DNA of 63,956 nt, from contig CADAHS010000012.1 in the NCBI GenBank assembly GCA_902787825.1, forward strand, positions 1 through 63,956, read 5' to 3'. Below are positions 43,259-52,314 of the stretch, one piece after another. How positions within the stretch are numbered: position 1 is the stretch's first letter; every line of letters starts with the position of its first letter. Both the position numbers and the translations under genes were made by a program. This DNA is from an uncultured Ruminococcus sp. GTDB taxonomy: Bacteria; Bacillota; Clostridia; Oscillospirales; Ruminococcaceae. The notes under the pieces were generated by a model. The model saw nothing but the letters and a program-made list of their open reading frames with translations, did no database searches and was not told where the DNA came from.

Positions 43259-44557
43259 ATGAAGATATTCTATTACACTTTCGGGTGCAAGGTCAACCAA
43301 TACGAAACGGACAATCTCAGGCAGAAGCTGAGCGGACTTGGCTACAAGACGACGCAGGATATGGCCGATGCGGACATATTCGTTATCAACACCTGCACGG
43401 TCACTGCGCAGTCAGACCACAAATGCAGGCAGCTTTTACACAAGATCAAAAAGCTTTCCCCGGACGCTGTCACGGTACTGACGGGCTGTTTTCCGCAGGC
43501 TTTCAGGCAGCAGGCCGAGCAGATGACGGAATGTGACATAATCACGGGAAGCTCAAAGCAGGACATTCCCGCACTTATCGGGGAATATCTGAAAGACCGC
43601 CGCAGGATCGTGCGTATAAAAGATCACGAAAAGGGTGAGGCTTTTCAAGCGATGAGCAATCAGCCGTCGGGCTTGAAAACGAGGGCGTTCGTAAAGATCC
43701 AGGACGGGTGCGATCAATACTGCACATACTGCATAATCCCGTTTGCAAGGGGGCATATCCGATCAAAGCCGTTAGGTGACATCAGAGACGAGATAGCTGC
43801 GCTTGCACAGGGCGGATACAAGGAGATAGTTCTTACGGGGATAAATCTGTGCTGCTACGGAAAGGATCTTGGTGACGGCACGAGGCTTATTGATGCGGTG
43901 GAAACGGTATGCTCCACAGATGGGATACAAAGAGTGCGTTTAAGCTCGATGGAGCCGGAGATGATCTCGGACGAGGACATTGCACGCATGGGGCGGCTGG
44001 AAAAGCTGTGCGCGCAATTTCATCTTTCGCTGCAAAGCGGCTGCGACAAAACGCTCAGACGAATGAACCGCAAATACACCTGCGAGGAGTACAGGGAGCT
44101 TTGCACAAAGCTTCGTGACACTTTCAGCGACTGCGTTATCACGACGGACATAATGGTCGGGTTTGCCGGAGAAACAGACGAAGATTTCGCTCAGACGATA
44201 AGATTCGTCAAGGAGATCGGCTTTGAAAAGGTGCACATTTTCCCATACTCGGTGAGAAAAGGGACAGCCGCTGAAAAGTTCGGCGGACAGGTGAGCAGCG
44301 AGGTCAAGCAGAGGCGTGTGAAGGAGCTTGAGGCGGTCTGCTCGCAGATCAGGCAGGAATTTCTTGCTTCCAACGTCGGCAGGACGGTAAATGTGCTTTT
44401 TGAAAAGGAAAAGGCCGACGGCTGGCACAGAGGCTACACGAAAAACTATACGCCTGTAAAGGTAAAAGCGCAGGACGCAGGATCGTGGCGGTGGCAGACG
44501 AAAAACGTGCGTATCACGGGCGTTGACGGCGACAGCTGCACCGCAGAGATCATATAG
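43259..44557 (+). CDS. mtaB: tRNA t6A37 methylthiotransferase MtaB
   Basis: MtaB adds a methylthio group to t6A37 in ANN-reading tRNAs. The 432-residue protein has an N-terminal MTTase domain (YTFGCKVNQYETD, NTCTVT, LTGCFPQ giving the first cluster cysteines), the radical SAM motif CDQYCTYC and a C-terminal TRAM domain. I start at MKIFYYTFGCKVNQ (43259), the family N-terminus, although the frame is open about 200 bases upstream. It is divergent from the HPr-like gene. Confidence 0.95.
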   Translation: MKIFYYTFGCKVNQYETDNLRQKLSGLGYKTTQDMADADIFVINTCTVTAQSDHKCRQLLHKIKKLSPDAVTVLTGCFPQAFRQQAEQMTECDIITGSSKQDIPALIGEYLKDRRRIVRIKDHEKGEAFQAMSNQPSGLKTRAFVKIQDGCDQYCTYCIIPFARGHIRSKPLGDIRDEIAALAQGGYKEIVLTGINLCCYGKDLGDGTRLIDAVETVCSTDGIQRVRLSSMEPEMISDEDIARMGRLEKLCAQFHLSLQSGCDKTLRRMNRKYTCEEYRELCTKLRDTFSDCVITTDIMVGFAGETDEDFAQTIRFVKEIGFEKVHIFPYSVRKGTAAEKFGGQVSSEVKQRRVKELEAVCSQIRQEFLASNVGRTVNVLFEKEKADGWHRGYTKNYTPVKVKAQDAGSWRWQTKNVRITGVDGDSCTAEII

Positions 44558-44568
44558 TAGTTTTACCC

Positions 44569-44597
44569 TTGCAAAATTCGGCAAATGGTGGTATAAT
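44569..44597 (+). promoter_or_regulatory. Promoter of Thr-rich lipoprotein 1
   Basis: TTGCAA (44569-44574), 17 bases, TATAAT (44592-44597). It is part of the duplicated unit. Confidence 0.8.
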
Positions 44598-44634
44598 TAC
44601 CTAAAGACGAACCCGGAAAGAAAGGCGGGATATT

Positions 44635-45432
44635 ATGAAAAAGAGATTTTTAGCGGCGGTGCTTGCGCTAACTATGACAGCGGCTTGCCTGACTGCCTGC
44701 GGCGGCGAGAACAAGACCGAGGACAAGCAGCAGACCACGACCACAACGACCGCAGAGACCACGACCACAACGACCGCAGAGACGACAACCACCACAGAAA
44801 AAGAAACCGGTGTGATAGACACAACTACGACGACGAAAGTAACCCCAGCGGAAGGTGGAGTAGTGCCTCCTTCCGAAATACCGCAGGACCTTAACCCCGG
44901 AGCTTGGCTCGAGGACAGCGAGACCACAACGACCACGACTACAACAAAAGCAGCGACCACGACCAAGCCAAAGACCACAACGACCAAAGCAAAGACCACG
45001 ACGACAAAAGCCACGACCACGACGACCAAAGCCACGACCACCAAGGCAAAAGTCTCGACGACAAACGGCTATTGGCACGAAGACCCCGGCATAACAAAAG
45101 CAGACCTGAAAGCTGCCGCTGAAGCCGCATTCGCAAAGGTCAAAAAGACAGCTAAAGAATATGGTTGGACGATCTCCAAGACATTCGTCAACCGCAGCAC
45201 CGATACGCAGTATGGAATCTATTGTCGTTTTGAAATATCCGAAGCCGCATCTGCCGACGGCGCACATCATACCGCCAGCATCGTTATAAAAGCTGAAGCA
45301 GTTAGCGGCTCCGTAATAGTTCAAGCCAGCCAAACACCGCTCGGAGTTAGTGTTAATAGCGAAAACTATGACGACTTTTCAGGAAAATACGACATTTCGT
45401 ATTTAATAGAAAGCTTAAAAGAGAGATACTAA
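44635..45432 (+). CDS. Thr-rich lipoprotein 1 (tandem duplicate)
   Basis: A 265-residue lipoprotein with lipobox LTAC (Cys22) and a Thr-rich region of ACN codons (about 33-142) interrupted by short charged segments (TTKAKTTTTK type), which would be a flexible, possibly glycosylated spacer in the cell wall. A conserved helix-containing part follows (about 143-185), and the last 70 residues are unlike those of the copy at 45559. The function is unknown. It has its own promoter and terminator. Confidence 0.85.
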   Translation: MKKRFLAAVLALTMTAACLTACGGENKTEDKQQTTTTTTAETTTTTTAETTTTTEKETGVIDTTTTTKVTPAEGGVVPPSEIPQDLNPGAWLEDSETTTTTTTTKAATTTKPKTTTTKAKTTTTKATTTTTKATTTKAKVSTTNGYWHEDPGITKADLKAAAEAAFAKVKKTAKEYGWTISKTFVNRSTDTQYGIYCRFEISEAASADGAHHTASIVIKAEAVSGSVIVQASQTPLGVSVNSENYDDFSGKYDISYLIESLKERY

Positions 45433-45457
45433 CACCCACTAATGCACATTTCGAGAG

Positions 45458-45481
45458 CCGCCCTCTTTGCAGGGCGGTTTG
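45458..45481 (+). terminator. Terminator of lipoprotein 1
   Basis: CCGCCCT / AGGGCGG stem followed by TTTGTAGTTTT. Confidence 0.7.
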
Positions 45482-45492
45482 TAGTTTTACCC

Positions 45493-45521
45493 TTGCAAAA
45501 TTCGGCAAATGGTGGTATAAT
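45493..45521 (+). promoter_or_regulatory. Promoter of Thr-rich lipoprotein 2
   Basis: TTGCAA (45493-45498), 17 bases, TATAAT (45516-45521), identical to the first copy, 924 bases away. Confidence 0.8.
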
Positions 45522-45558
45522 TACCTAAAGACGAACCCGGAAAGAAAGGCGGGATATT

Positions 45559-46341
45559 ATGAAAAAAAGATTTTTAGCGGCGGTGCTTGCGCTTGTTATG
45601 ACAGCGGCTTGCCTGACTGCCTGCGGCGGCGAGAACAAGACCGAGGACAAGCAGCAGACCACGACCACAACGACCGAAGAGACCACAACCGCCACAGAAA
45701 AAGAAACCGGTGTGATAGACACAACTACGACGACGAAAGTAACCACGACGAGAAGCAAAATGGGCTTTGCTTCCGAAGTACCGCAGGACCTTAACCCCGG
45801 AGCTTGGCTCGAGGACAGCGAGACGACAACGACAACGACCACAACAAAAGCAGCGACCACGACCAAGCCAAAGACTACGACGACCAAAGCAAAGACTACG
45901 ACCAAGCCAAAGGCCACAACGACAAAAGCCACGACCACCAAGGCAAAAGTCTCGACGACAAACGGCTATTGGCACGAAGACCCCGGCATAACCAAGGCAG
46001 ACCTGAAAGCTGCCGCTGAAGCCGCATTCGCAAAGGTCAAAAAGACAGCTAAAGAATATGGGTGGACGATCTCCAAGACATTCGTCAACCGCAGCACCGA
46101 TACGCAGTATGGTATCCATTATAAGGTGGATATATTTAAAGCAGCAGACAGAGACATGCAGTTGTCAGTTGGCACAATAAAAGCTGAAACTGACGGGAAA
46201 AGCATAATTGTCAAAGATAGCGCTCTCGAATATGGTCGTGACGGACAGACTGATACGAATTATGACCATTTTTGCTATGACGTACCATTAGAAGATACAT
46301 TGGTTTATCTTAAAGAAAACGGCGTCAAGAAAAAACAATGA
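45559..46341 (+). CDS. Thr-rich lipoprotein 2 (tandem duplicate)
   Basis: A 260-residue paralogue of the upstream lipoprotein with nearly the same signal peptide (LTAC lipobox), Thr-rich spacer and middle helix up to NRSTDTQYGI. From there on the C-terminal 65-70 residues share no obvious sequence with copy 1. Both copies lie in a unit of 924 bases including promoter. The exposed C-terminal part is probably the specific functional domain. The function is unknown. Confidence 0.85.
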   Translation: MKKRFLAAVLALVMTAACLTACGGENKTEDKQQTTTTTTEETTTATEKETGVIDTTTTTKVTTTRSKMGFASEVPQDLNPGAWLEDSETTTTTTTTKAATTTKPKTTTTKAKTTTKPKATTTKATTTKAKVSTTNGYWHEDPGITKADLKAAAEAAFAKVKKTAKEYGWTISKTFVNRSTDTQYGIHYKVDIFKAADRDMQLSVGTIKAETDGKSIIVKDSALEYGRDGQTDTNYDHFCYDVPLEDTLVYLKENGVKKKQ

Positions 46342-46353
46342 TCCATATTTTAG

Positions 46354-46380
46354 AACCGCTCTTTCACAGGGCGGTTTTTT
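46354..46380 (+). terminator. Terminator of lipoprotein 2
   Basis: AACCGC-CT / AG-GCGGTT stem followed by TTTTTT. Confidence 0.75.
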
Positions 46381-46417
46381 GATGTCCGAATTTCTCTCTT
46401 TGATAACAACTTGTTCA

Positions 46418-46447
46418 TTGACAAAACACTACATAATGGTGTATAAT
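46418..46447 (+). promoter_or_regulatory. Promoter of purL
   Basis: TTGACA (46418-46423), 18 bases, TATAAT (46442-46447). No purine riboswitch or PurR box is evident in the short leader. Confidence 0.75.
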
Positions 46448-46476
46448 GTTCTTATCTATTTAAAGGAGATGGAGCC

Positions 46477-49400
46477 ATGTCTGTTTACAGAATTTATGTT
46501 GAAAAAAAGCCCGAATTTGCGGTTGAGGCTGCTTCGCTCATAAGCGGTATCAAATCTGCTCTGGGACTTGAAAACCTGACGGGTCTGAGGGTGATAAACC
46601 GCTATGACGCACAGGGTCTTTCAAAGGAGGATTTTGAGCTTGCAACGCCGGTCGTATTCTCTGAGCCTGCGGTCGATGTTACATACGATCATCTGCCGGA
46701 GGTAAAGGACAACGAGTTCGTTTTTGCTGTTGAGTACCTGCCGGGACAGTTCGATCAGCGTGCAGACTCGTGCGCACAGTGTATTTCTCTGCTCACCGGA
46801 GGCAAAAGACCTACGGTCAGATCTGCAAGGATCTACATAGTTTCTGGAAATCTTTCCGACGAGGAGATCGCACAGATCAGAAGCTACATGATAAACCCTG
46901 TTGAGTCAAGAGAGGCAAGTCTTGCGACATTTGAGACTCTTGACATCAAGTACGATATTCCGACGACGGTAGATACGGTCGATGGGTTCATCTACTCCAC
47001 CGAGGACGACCTTAAAGCGATGCTTGAGGAGCTTGGTCTGGCTATGGACCTTGATGATATACGCTTCTGCCGTGACTATTTCCGTGATACCGAAAAGAGA
47101 AACCCGACTATCACAGAGATAAGAATGATCGACACCTACTGGTCGGATCACTGCCGTCACACGACTTTTTCAACGATAATAGACAATGTAAACATTCATT
47201 CGGATTATATAGCGGACACGTTCGCTGATTATGTGAACACAAGAAAAGACCTCTACGCAGGCAGAACGGACAAGCCTATCACGCTGATGGATCTTGCCTG
47301 TATCGGCGCAAAGCAGCTCAAAAAGGCAGGGCTGCTCAAAGATCTTGACGAGAGCGAGGAGATCAACGCCTGCTCGGTAAAGATAAAGGTCAATGTTGAC
47401 GGCGTTGACGAGGACTGGCTTTTGATGTTCAAAAACGAAACACACAACCACCCGACCGAGATCGAGCCTTTCGGCGGCGCTGCTACCTGTCTTGGCGGTG
47501 CTATCAGAGATCCGCTTTCGGGAAGAAGCTATGTTTATCAGGCTATGCGTGTAACGGGTGCGGGAAATCCGCTGGTGCCTGTGGAGGACACGATCGCAGG
47601 CAAGCTGCCGCAGAGAAAGATCGTTGTCGGTGCAGCTAACGGCTACTCGTCATACGGAAACCAGATCGGTCTGGCAACGGGCATTGTAAATGAGATATAC
47701 CACCCGGGATATGTTGCAAAGAGAATGGAGATAGGCGCTGTTATCGGTGCGGCTCCGGAGGAAAACGTAAGGCGTGAACGCCCTGCGCCGGGAGATATAG
47801 TTATACTGCTTGGCGGCAGGACCGGACGTGACGGCTGCGGCGGTGCAACAGGCTCGTCCAAGTCGCACACACTGCACTCGCTGGAAAGCTGCGGCGCAGA
47901 GGTACAAAAGGGTAACGCCCCGGAGGAAAGAAAGCTGCAAAGGCTGTTCAGAAACCCTGAAGTAACGGCGATGATAAAGCGCTGCAACGACTTTGGTGCA
48001 GGCGGCGTATCGGTCGCTATCGGTGAGCTGGCAGACGGCTTGCAGATAAACCTTGACGCTGTTACAAAGAAATATGACGGTCTTGACGGCACAGAGCTTG
48101 CAATTTCGGAATCGCAGGAAAGAATGGCTGTGGTAGTTGCAAAGTCCGACCTTGAAAAATTTATGGCAGAAGCTGACAAGGAGAACCTTGAGGCTACGCT
48201 GGTGGCTGTTGTTACCGAAAACCCAAGACTTGAAATGAACTGGAACGGAAAGACTATCGTTTCGCTTTCAAGAGAATTTCTCAACTCAAACGGTGCGGAA
48301 AAGCACACGGATATAAACATCGCAAAGCCGATCTTTGAGCCTGCTGCTCAGACAGAGGACAGTGCGGACAGGTGGAGCTCGATGATCTCAAATCTCAACA
48401 TCTGCTCACAGAAGGGTCTTATAGAACGCTTTGACTCGACGATCGGCGCAGGCAGCGTGCTTATGCCTTTCGGCGGAAAGTATCAGGATACTCCGACGCA
48501 GGCTATGGCTGCAAAGATACCTGTACTGCACGGACAGACAAAGACCACCTCGGTCATGGCTTGGGGCTTTGACCCGTATCTTTCATCTATCAGCCCGTAT
48601 CACGGCGCAATGAGCGCAGTTGTTGAGTCTATTGCAAAGGTAGTTGCAACGGGCGGTACTTACGAAAAGTGCTGGCTGACTTTCCAGGAGTACTTTGAGA
48701 GAACACAGAACAATCCTGACAGATGGGGCAAGCCGATGGCTGCGCTGCTTGGTGCTTACAAGGCGCAGATCGCACTGGGCTGCGGCTCTATCGGCGGAAA
48801 GGACTCGATGTCGGGTACATTTGAGGAGATAGACGTTCCGCCGACGCTGGTCTCGTTTGCGGTTTCTATGTCCACATCTGACAAGGTCGTTTCACAGGAA
48901 TTCAAAAAGGCAGGCTCAAAGGTAATTCTTATCAAGCCTGAATATGATGAGAACAATCTTATCAACTTTGATTCGCTCAAGGCTGTATTCAAGAAGGTCG
49001 AAAAGCTTATTGACGAGGGCAAGGTGCTTTCCTGCTGGGCTGTTTCCTACGGCGGAGTTTCGGAGGCTGTCGCAAAGATGGCATTCGGCAACCGCATAGG
49101 TTTCAAGTTTACAGGCGACATCTCTGCTGACGAGCTTTACAGAGCTTGCTACGGCGCATTCGTTATCGAGCTTGAACAGGGCGTTGAGACCGATGAGAGA
49201 GTTATCGGTGAAACGACCGCAGATTACAGGATAGTTACTGACAAGTACACTATCGAGCTGAATGATCTGTACGAAAAGTGGGCAGGCAAGCTGGAGCCGG
49301 TTTACCCTGTTCACGTTAAAGAGCCTGATTTCAAGCCTAAAAAGTTCACATATGAAGCGCAGTCAAGAGTTGCTCCTTCGATCAAGGCTGCTAAGCCGAG

Positions 49401-50190
49401 GGTGCTTATCCCTGTATTCCCGGGCACGAACTGCGAATATGACACGGCAAGGGTATTTGAGCGTGCAGGTGCAGACGTTGACACTATGGTTATCAGAAAC
49501 CTCAACATGGACGCTATAAGAGAGTCTGTGGACGCTATGGAAAGCAAGATAAAGCAGTCGCAGATAATCATGATACCGGGCGGATTCAGCGGCGGTGACG
49601 AGCCTGAGGGAAGCGCAAAGTTCATCGTTTCGTTCCTGCGCAATCCAAAGCTCAAGGAAGCTATACATGATCTGCTGCAAAAGCGTGACGGTCTGATGCT
49701 GGGTATCTGCAACGGCTTCCAGGCGCTTATCAAGCTGGGTCTTGTGCCTTACGGCGAGATAGTTGACATGAAGCCTGACTCCCCTACACTTACATTCAAC
49801 AAGATCGCAAGGCACCAGTCAAAGATGGTCAACACAAGGATCGCTTCAAACAAGTCGCCGTGGCTTGCAGGATGCAATGTGGGTGACATACACAACATTG
49901 CTATCTCTCACGGTGAGGGAAGATTTGTGGCAAGTGCAGAGCTGATCGACAAGCTTGCACAAAACGGTCAGATAGCTACGCAGTATGTTGACTTTGACGG
50001 CGAGCCGACCTTTGACATTCAGTGCAACCCCAACACCTCGTTTGAGGCTATTGAGGGCATCACGTCGCCGGACGGCAGAGTATTCGGCAAAATGGGTCAT
50101 TCCGAACGTATCGGTATTGACATAACCAAGAACGTTTGCGGCAACAAGGATCAGAAGATCTTTGAAAGCGGCGTAGCTTACTTTAAGTGA
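46477..50190 (+). CDS. purL: Phosphoribosylformylglycinamidine synthase (large single-chain PurL)
   Basis: The 1237-residue enzyme converts FGAR, ATP and glutamine to FGAM in purine synthesis. It is the long form, with an N-terminal PurS-like domain, the synthase domains (NETHNHPTEIEPF, GARDPLSG-type repeats) and a C-terminal glutamine amidotransferase with GICNGFQAL (catalytic Cys) and GHSER. Most Bacillus-type Firmicutes split it into PurS, PurQ and PurL, while many Clostridia have this fused form. AAGGAGA precedes the ATG. No other pur gene is adjacent. Confidence 0.97.
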   Translation: MSVYRIYVEKKPEFAVEAASLISGIKSALGLENLTGLRVINRYDAQGLSKEDFELATPVVFSEPAVDVTYDHLPEVKDNEFVFAVEYLPGQFDQRADSCAQCISLLTGGKRPTVRSARIYIVSGNLSDEEIAQIRSYMINPVESREASLATFETLDIKYDIPTTVDTVDGFIYSTEDDLKAMLEELGLAMDLDDIRFCRDYFRDTEKRNPTITEIRMIDTYWSDHCRHTTFSTIIDNVNIHSDYIADTFADYVNTRKDLYAGRTDKPITLMDLACIGAKQLKKAGLLKDLDESEEINACSVKIKVNVDGVDEDWLLMFKNETHNHPTEIEPFGGAATCLGGAIRDPLSGRSYVYQAMRVTGAGNPLVPVEDTIAGKLPQRKIVVGAANGYSSYGNQIGLATGIVNEIYHPGYVAKRMEIGAVIGAAPEENVRRERPAPGDIVILLGGRTGRDGCGGATGSSKSHTLHSLESCGAEVQKGNAPEERKLQRLFRNPEVTAMIKRCNDFGAGGVSVAIGELADGLQINLDAVTKKYDGLDGTELAISESQERMAVVVAKSDLEKFMAEADKENLEATLVAVVTENPRLEMNWNGKTIVSLSREFLNSNGAEKHTDINIAKPIFEPAAQTEDSADRWSSMISNLNICSQKGLIERFDSTIGAGSVLMPFGGKYQDTPTQAMAAKIPVLHGQTKTTSVMAWGFDPYLSSISPYHGAMSAVVESIAKVVATGGTYEKCWLTFQEYFERTQNNPDRWGKPMAALLGAYKAQIALGCGSIGGKDSMSGTFEEIDVPPTLVSFAVSMSTSDKVVSQEFKKAGSKVILIKPEYDENNLINFDSLKAVFKKVEKLIDEGKVLSCWAVSYGGVSEAVAKMAFGNRIGFKFTGDISADELYRACYGAFVIELEQGVETDERVIGETTADYRIVTDKYTIELNDLYEKWAGKLEPVYPVHVKEPDFKPKKFTYEAQSRVAPSIKAAKPRVLIPVFPGTNCEYDTARVFERAGADVDTMVIRNLNMDAIRESVDAMESKIKQSQIIMIPGGFSGGDEPEGSAKFIVSFLRNPKLKEAIHDLLQKRDGLMLGICNGFQALIKLGLVPYGEIVDMKPDSPTLTFNKIARHQSKMVNTRIASNKSPWLAGCNVGDIHNIAISHGEGRFVASAELIDKLAQNGQIATQYVDFDGEPTFDIQCNPNTSFEAIEGITSPDGRVFGKMGHSERIGIDITKNVCGNKDQKIFESGVAYFK

Positions 50191-50208
50191 TAACACAGCG
50201 GAGATGGT

Positions 50209-50496
50209 ATGAAGGACTTTCTTACTGATCATTCAACAGCGGTGCTGGTGTATCTGGCGCTTGTCAATCTCACTGCGTTTATCGCATACGGTATCGACAA
50301 GAGGCGGGCGATCAAAAAACGCTGGAGGATACCTGAGATAACGCTGATAATGTTTGCTGCGATAGGCGGCAGCATAGGTTCTCTGGTCGGTATGTTTTTG
50401 TGGCATCACAAGACAAAAAAACTCAAATTTCTGTTTTGTGTGCCATGTCTGCTGATCTTATGGATAACAGCCGGGATCTGCATTTTTGTATTATAG
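50209..50496 (+). CDS. DUF1294 membrane protein
   Basis: A 95-residue protein with three hydrophobic segments and the DUF1294 signature YGIDKRRAIKKRWRIPE, followed by GGSIGSLVGMFLWHHKTK. The function is unknown; relatives are small inner-membrane proteins, sometimes fused to cold-shock domains. It lies 18 bases after purL and is probably read from the same promoter. Confidence 0.88.
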   Translation: MKDFLTDHSTAVLVYLALVNLTAFIAYGIDKRRAIKKRWRIPEITLIMFAAIGGSIGSLVGMFLWHHKTKKLKFLFCVPCLLILWITAGICIFVL

Positions 50497-50502
50497 ACCT
50501 TT

Positions 50503-50535
50503 ACACGGGCAGGCTCAAAAGTCTGTCCGTGTTGA
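50503..50535 (+). terminator. Hairpin after the DUF1294 gene
   Basis: A 13-pair stem (ACACGGGCAGGCT with AGTCTGTCCGTGT, two G-U pairs) but without a clear T run, so it may be a weak terminator. Confidence 0.4.
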
Positions 50536-50656
50536 ATAAGCAGACAAGGCACTTTTCATAAGAATATCACAGGGCATTCAACAGTTATACTCAAGCAGAA
50601 GCTACAATAAAAAAATAGTTACACAAAACCATTTACATTCAAGGAGGCGCAGAAAA

Positions 50657-51130
50657 ATGGATCGGCTGATAGAGCTTTTAAAAAGCAATGCAAGACTTTC
50701 AAACGCAGAGCTTGCCGTAATGCTGGGCAAAACCGAGCAGGAGGTCAAGGGTGATATACAAAAGCTTGAAAACAACGGGATAATCAAGGGCTACACTGCA
50801 ATTATCGACGAGAGCGCTTATGACCCGAACTCGGTATTTGCTCTTATAGAACTTAAAGTTACGCCGCAGTCACAGTCGGGCTTTGATGAGATCGCAAGGC
50901 AGATATCCGAATACGAGCAGGTCGAGGCTGTGAGGCTGATGTCGGGAACTTATGATATCATAGTTGAGGTCACAGGAAAGAATATCAGAGACATTTCTAT
51001 GTTCGTTTCTCAGCGCCTTGCTACTATTGCTGCTGTTCAGGAGACTACGACACACTTCGGTCTGAGAGTTTACAAGGATAATGGTATTATCATCGGAAGC
51101 GAAGAGACCGACGAAAGAGGAATGTTCTGA
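50657..51130 (+). CDS. Lrp/AsnC family transcriptional regulator
   Basis: A 157-residue regulator with an N-terminal helix-turn-helix (LLKSNARLSNAELAVMLG) and a C-terminal RAM ligand-binding domain (VEAVRLMSGTYDIIVEV). Family members sense amino acids. It overlaps the aminotransferase start by one base, so it probably senses the amino acid handled by that enzyme and regulates the pair. AGGAGG lies before the ATG. Confidence 0.92.
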   Translation: MDRLIELLKSNARLSNAELAVMLGKTEQEVKGDIQKLENNGIIKGYTAIIDESAYDPNSVFALIELKVTPQSQSGFDEIARQISEYEQVEAVRLMSGTYDIIVEVTGKNIRDISMFVSQRLATIAAVQETTTHFGLRVYKDNGIIIGSEETDERGMF

Positions 51131-52314
51131 TGATAGATTACAACAAGGTGCTCAACAAGGCTATAAGAGATATGAAGCCCTCGGGTATAAGAAAGTTCTT
51201 TGACATCGCTCAGGGAATGGAGGGCGTTATATCGCTGGGCGTTGGTGAGCCTGATTTCAAGACGCCGTGGCTGGTACGAAAAAAGGCTATTGATGTGCTG
51301 GAAAAGGGCAAGACCTGCTACACGGCAAACTCGGGTCTTATGGAACTGAGAAAAGAGATCTCAAAATACTTCGAGAGGACGATCAACACGCACTATGATC
51401 CACAGCACGAGATCATCGTGACGGTCGGCGGCTCGGAGGGTATAGATCTTTGTATAAGAAGCATGGTCGAGCCGGGCGACGAGGTGCTGGTGGTAGAGCC
51501 GAGCTTTGTTTGCTACTGCCCTATCGTTGAGCTTTGCGGCGGCAAGGCTATAAGCATTGAGACTAAGGCAGAAAACGAATTCAGACTAACAGCTGAGGAA
51601 CTAAAAGCAAAGATCACAGACAAAACAAAGCTGCTGGTACTGCCTTTTCCTAACAATCCGACCGGTGCGATAATGCGGCGGGAGGATCTTCAAAGCATTG
51701 CTGATGTGCTCAGGGACACGAACATTTTCGTTATCTCTGATGAGATATACTCAGAGCTTACATACTCCGGCAGGCACGTTTCGTTTGCTCAGATAGACGG
51801 TATGAGAGAACGCACGGTCGTTATAAACGGCTTTTCCAAAAGCTTTGCTATGACAGGCTGGCGGCTTGGCTTTGTCGGCGGTCCTGTGGAAATCGTTTCG
51901 CAGCTTTTAAAGCTGCACCAGTATGCGATAATGTGTTCTCCGACGGTCAGCCAATACGCTGCGGTAACGGCTATGCAGAGCTGTCTTGAGGACATAGAAA
52001 AGATGAAAACGGAATATGATATGAGAAGGCGCTATGTTGTGGACTCGTTCAACAAGCTCGGTCTTGACTGCTTCACGCCGCAGGGTGCGTTTTATGTATT
52101 CCCATGCATAAAGAGCACGGGGCTGACAAGCGCAGAATTCTGTGAGAAGCTGATCTACAGCAAGAAGGTCGCTGTGGTGCCGGGTGATGCATTCGGTAAA
52201 TGCGGCGAGGGGTTTGTCAGGGTGTCTTACGCTTACTCGCTCAATCATCTGAGAGAGGCTGTGAAGCGTATAGGAGAGTTTTTAGAGGAACTGAAAGATG
52301 GCAAAATACAATAG
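51130..52314 (+). CDS. Class I/II PLP-dependent aminotransferase
   Basis: A 394-residue fold-type I aminotransferase. It has the family Asn-Pro (PFPNNPTGA), the Asp-Glu of SDEIYSELTY, the PLP lysine in FSKSFAMTGWRLGF and Arg in VRVSYAYS. It resembles PatA/AspC-like enzymes with aromatic or alanine-type donors; the exact substrate cannot be told. It is coupled to the Lrp-type regulator upstream and overlaps ispE downstream by 17 bases. Confidence 0.92.
   Translation: MIDYNKVLNKAIRDMKPSGIRKFFDIAQGMEGVISLGVGEPDFKTPWLVRKKAIDVLEKGKTCYTANSGLMELRKEISKYFERTINTHYDPQHEIIVTVGGSEGIDLCIRSMVEPGDEVLVVEPSFVCYCPIVELCGGKAISIETKAENEFRLTAEELKAKITDKTKLLVLPFPNNPTGAIMRREDLQSIADVLRDTNIFVISDEIYSELTYSGRHVSFAQIDGMRERTVVINGFSKSFAMTGWRLGFVGGPVEIVSQLLKLHQYAIMCSPTVSQYAAVTAMQSCLEDIEKMKTEYDMRRRYVVDSFNKLGLDCFTPQGAFYVFPCIKSTGLTSAEFCEKLIYSKKVAVVPGDAFGKCGEGFVRVSYAYSLNHLREAVKRIGEFLEELKDGKIQ

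Noticed and set aside
44700-45060. Possible CRISPR array or tandem repeats
   Set aside because: The repeats are short ACC/ACG/ACA codon runs in frame inside a lipoprotein gene, with no spacer structure.
44668-45333. Gly/Cys/Arg-rich frame opposite the Thr-rich lipoprotein
   Set aside because: The composition is a mirror of ACN threonine codons, not a real protein.
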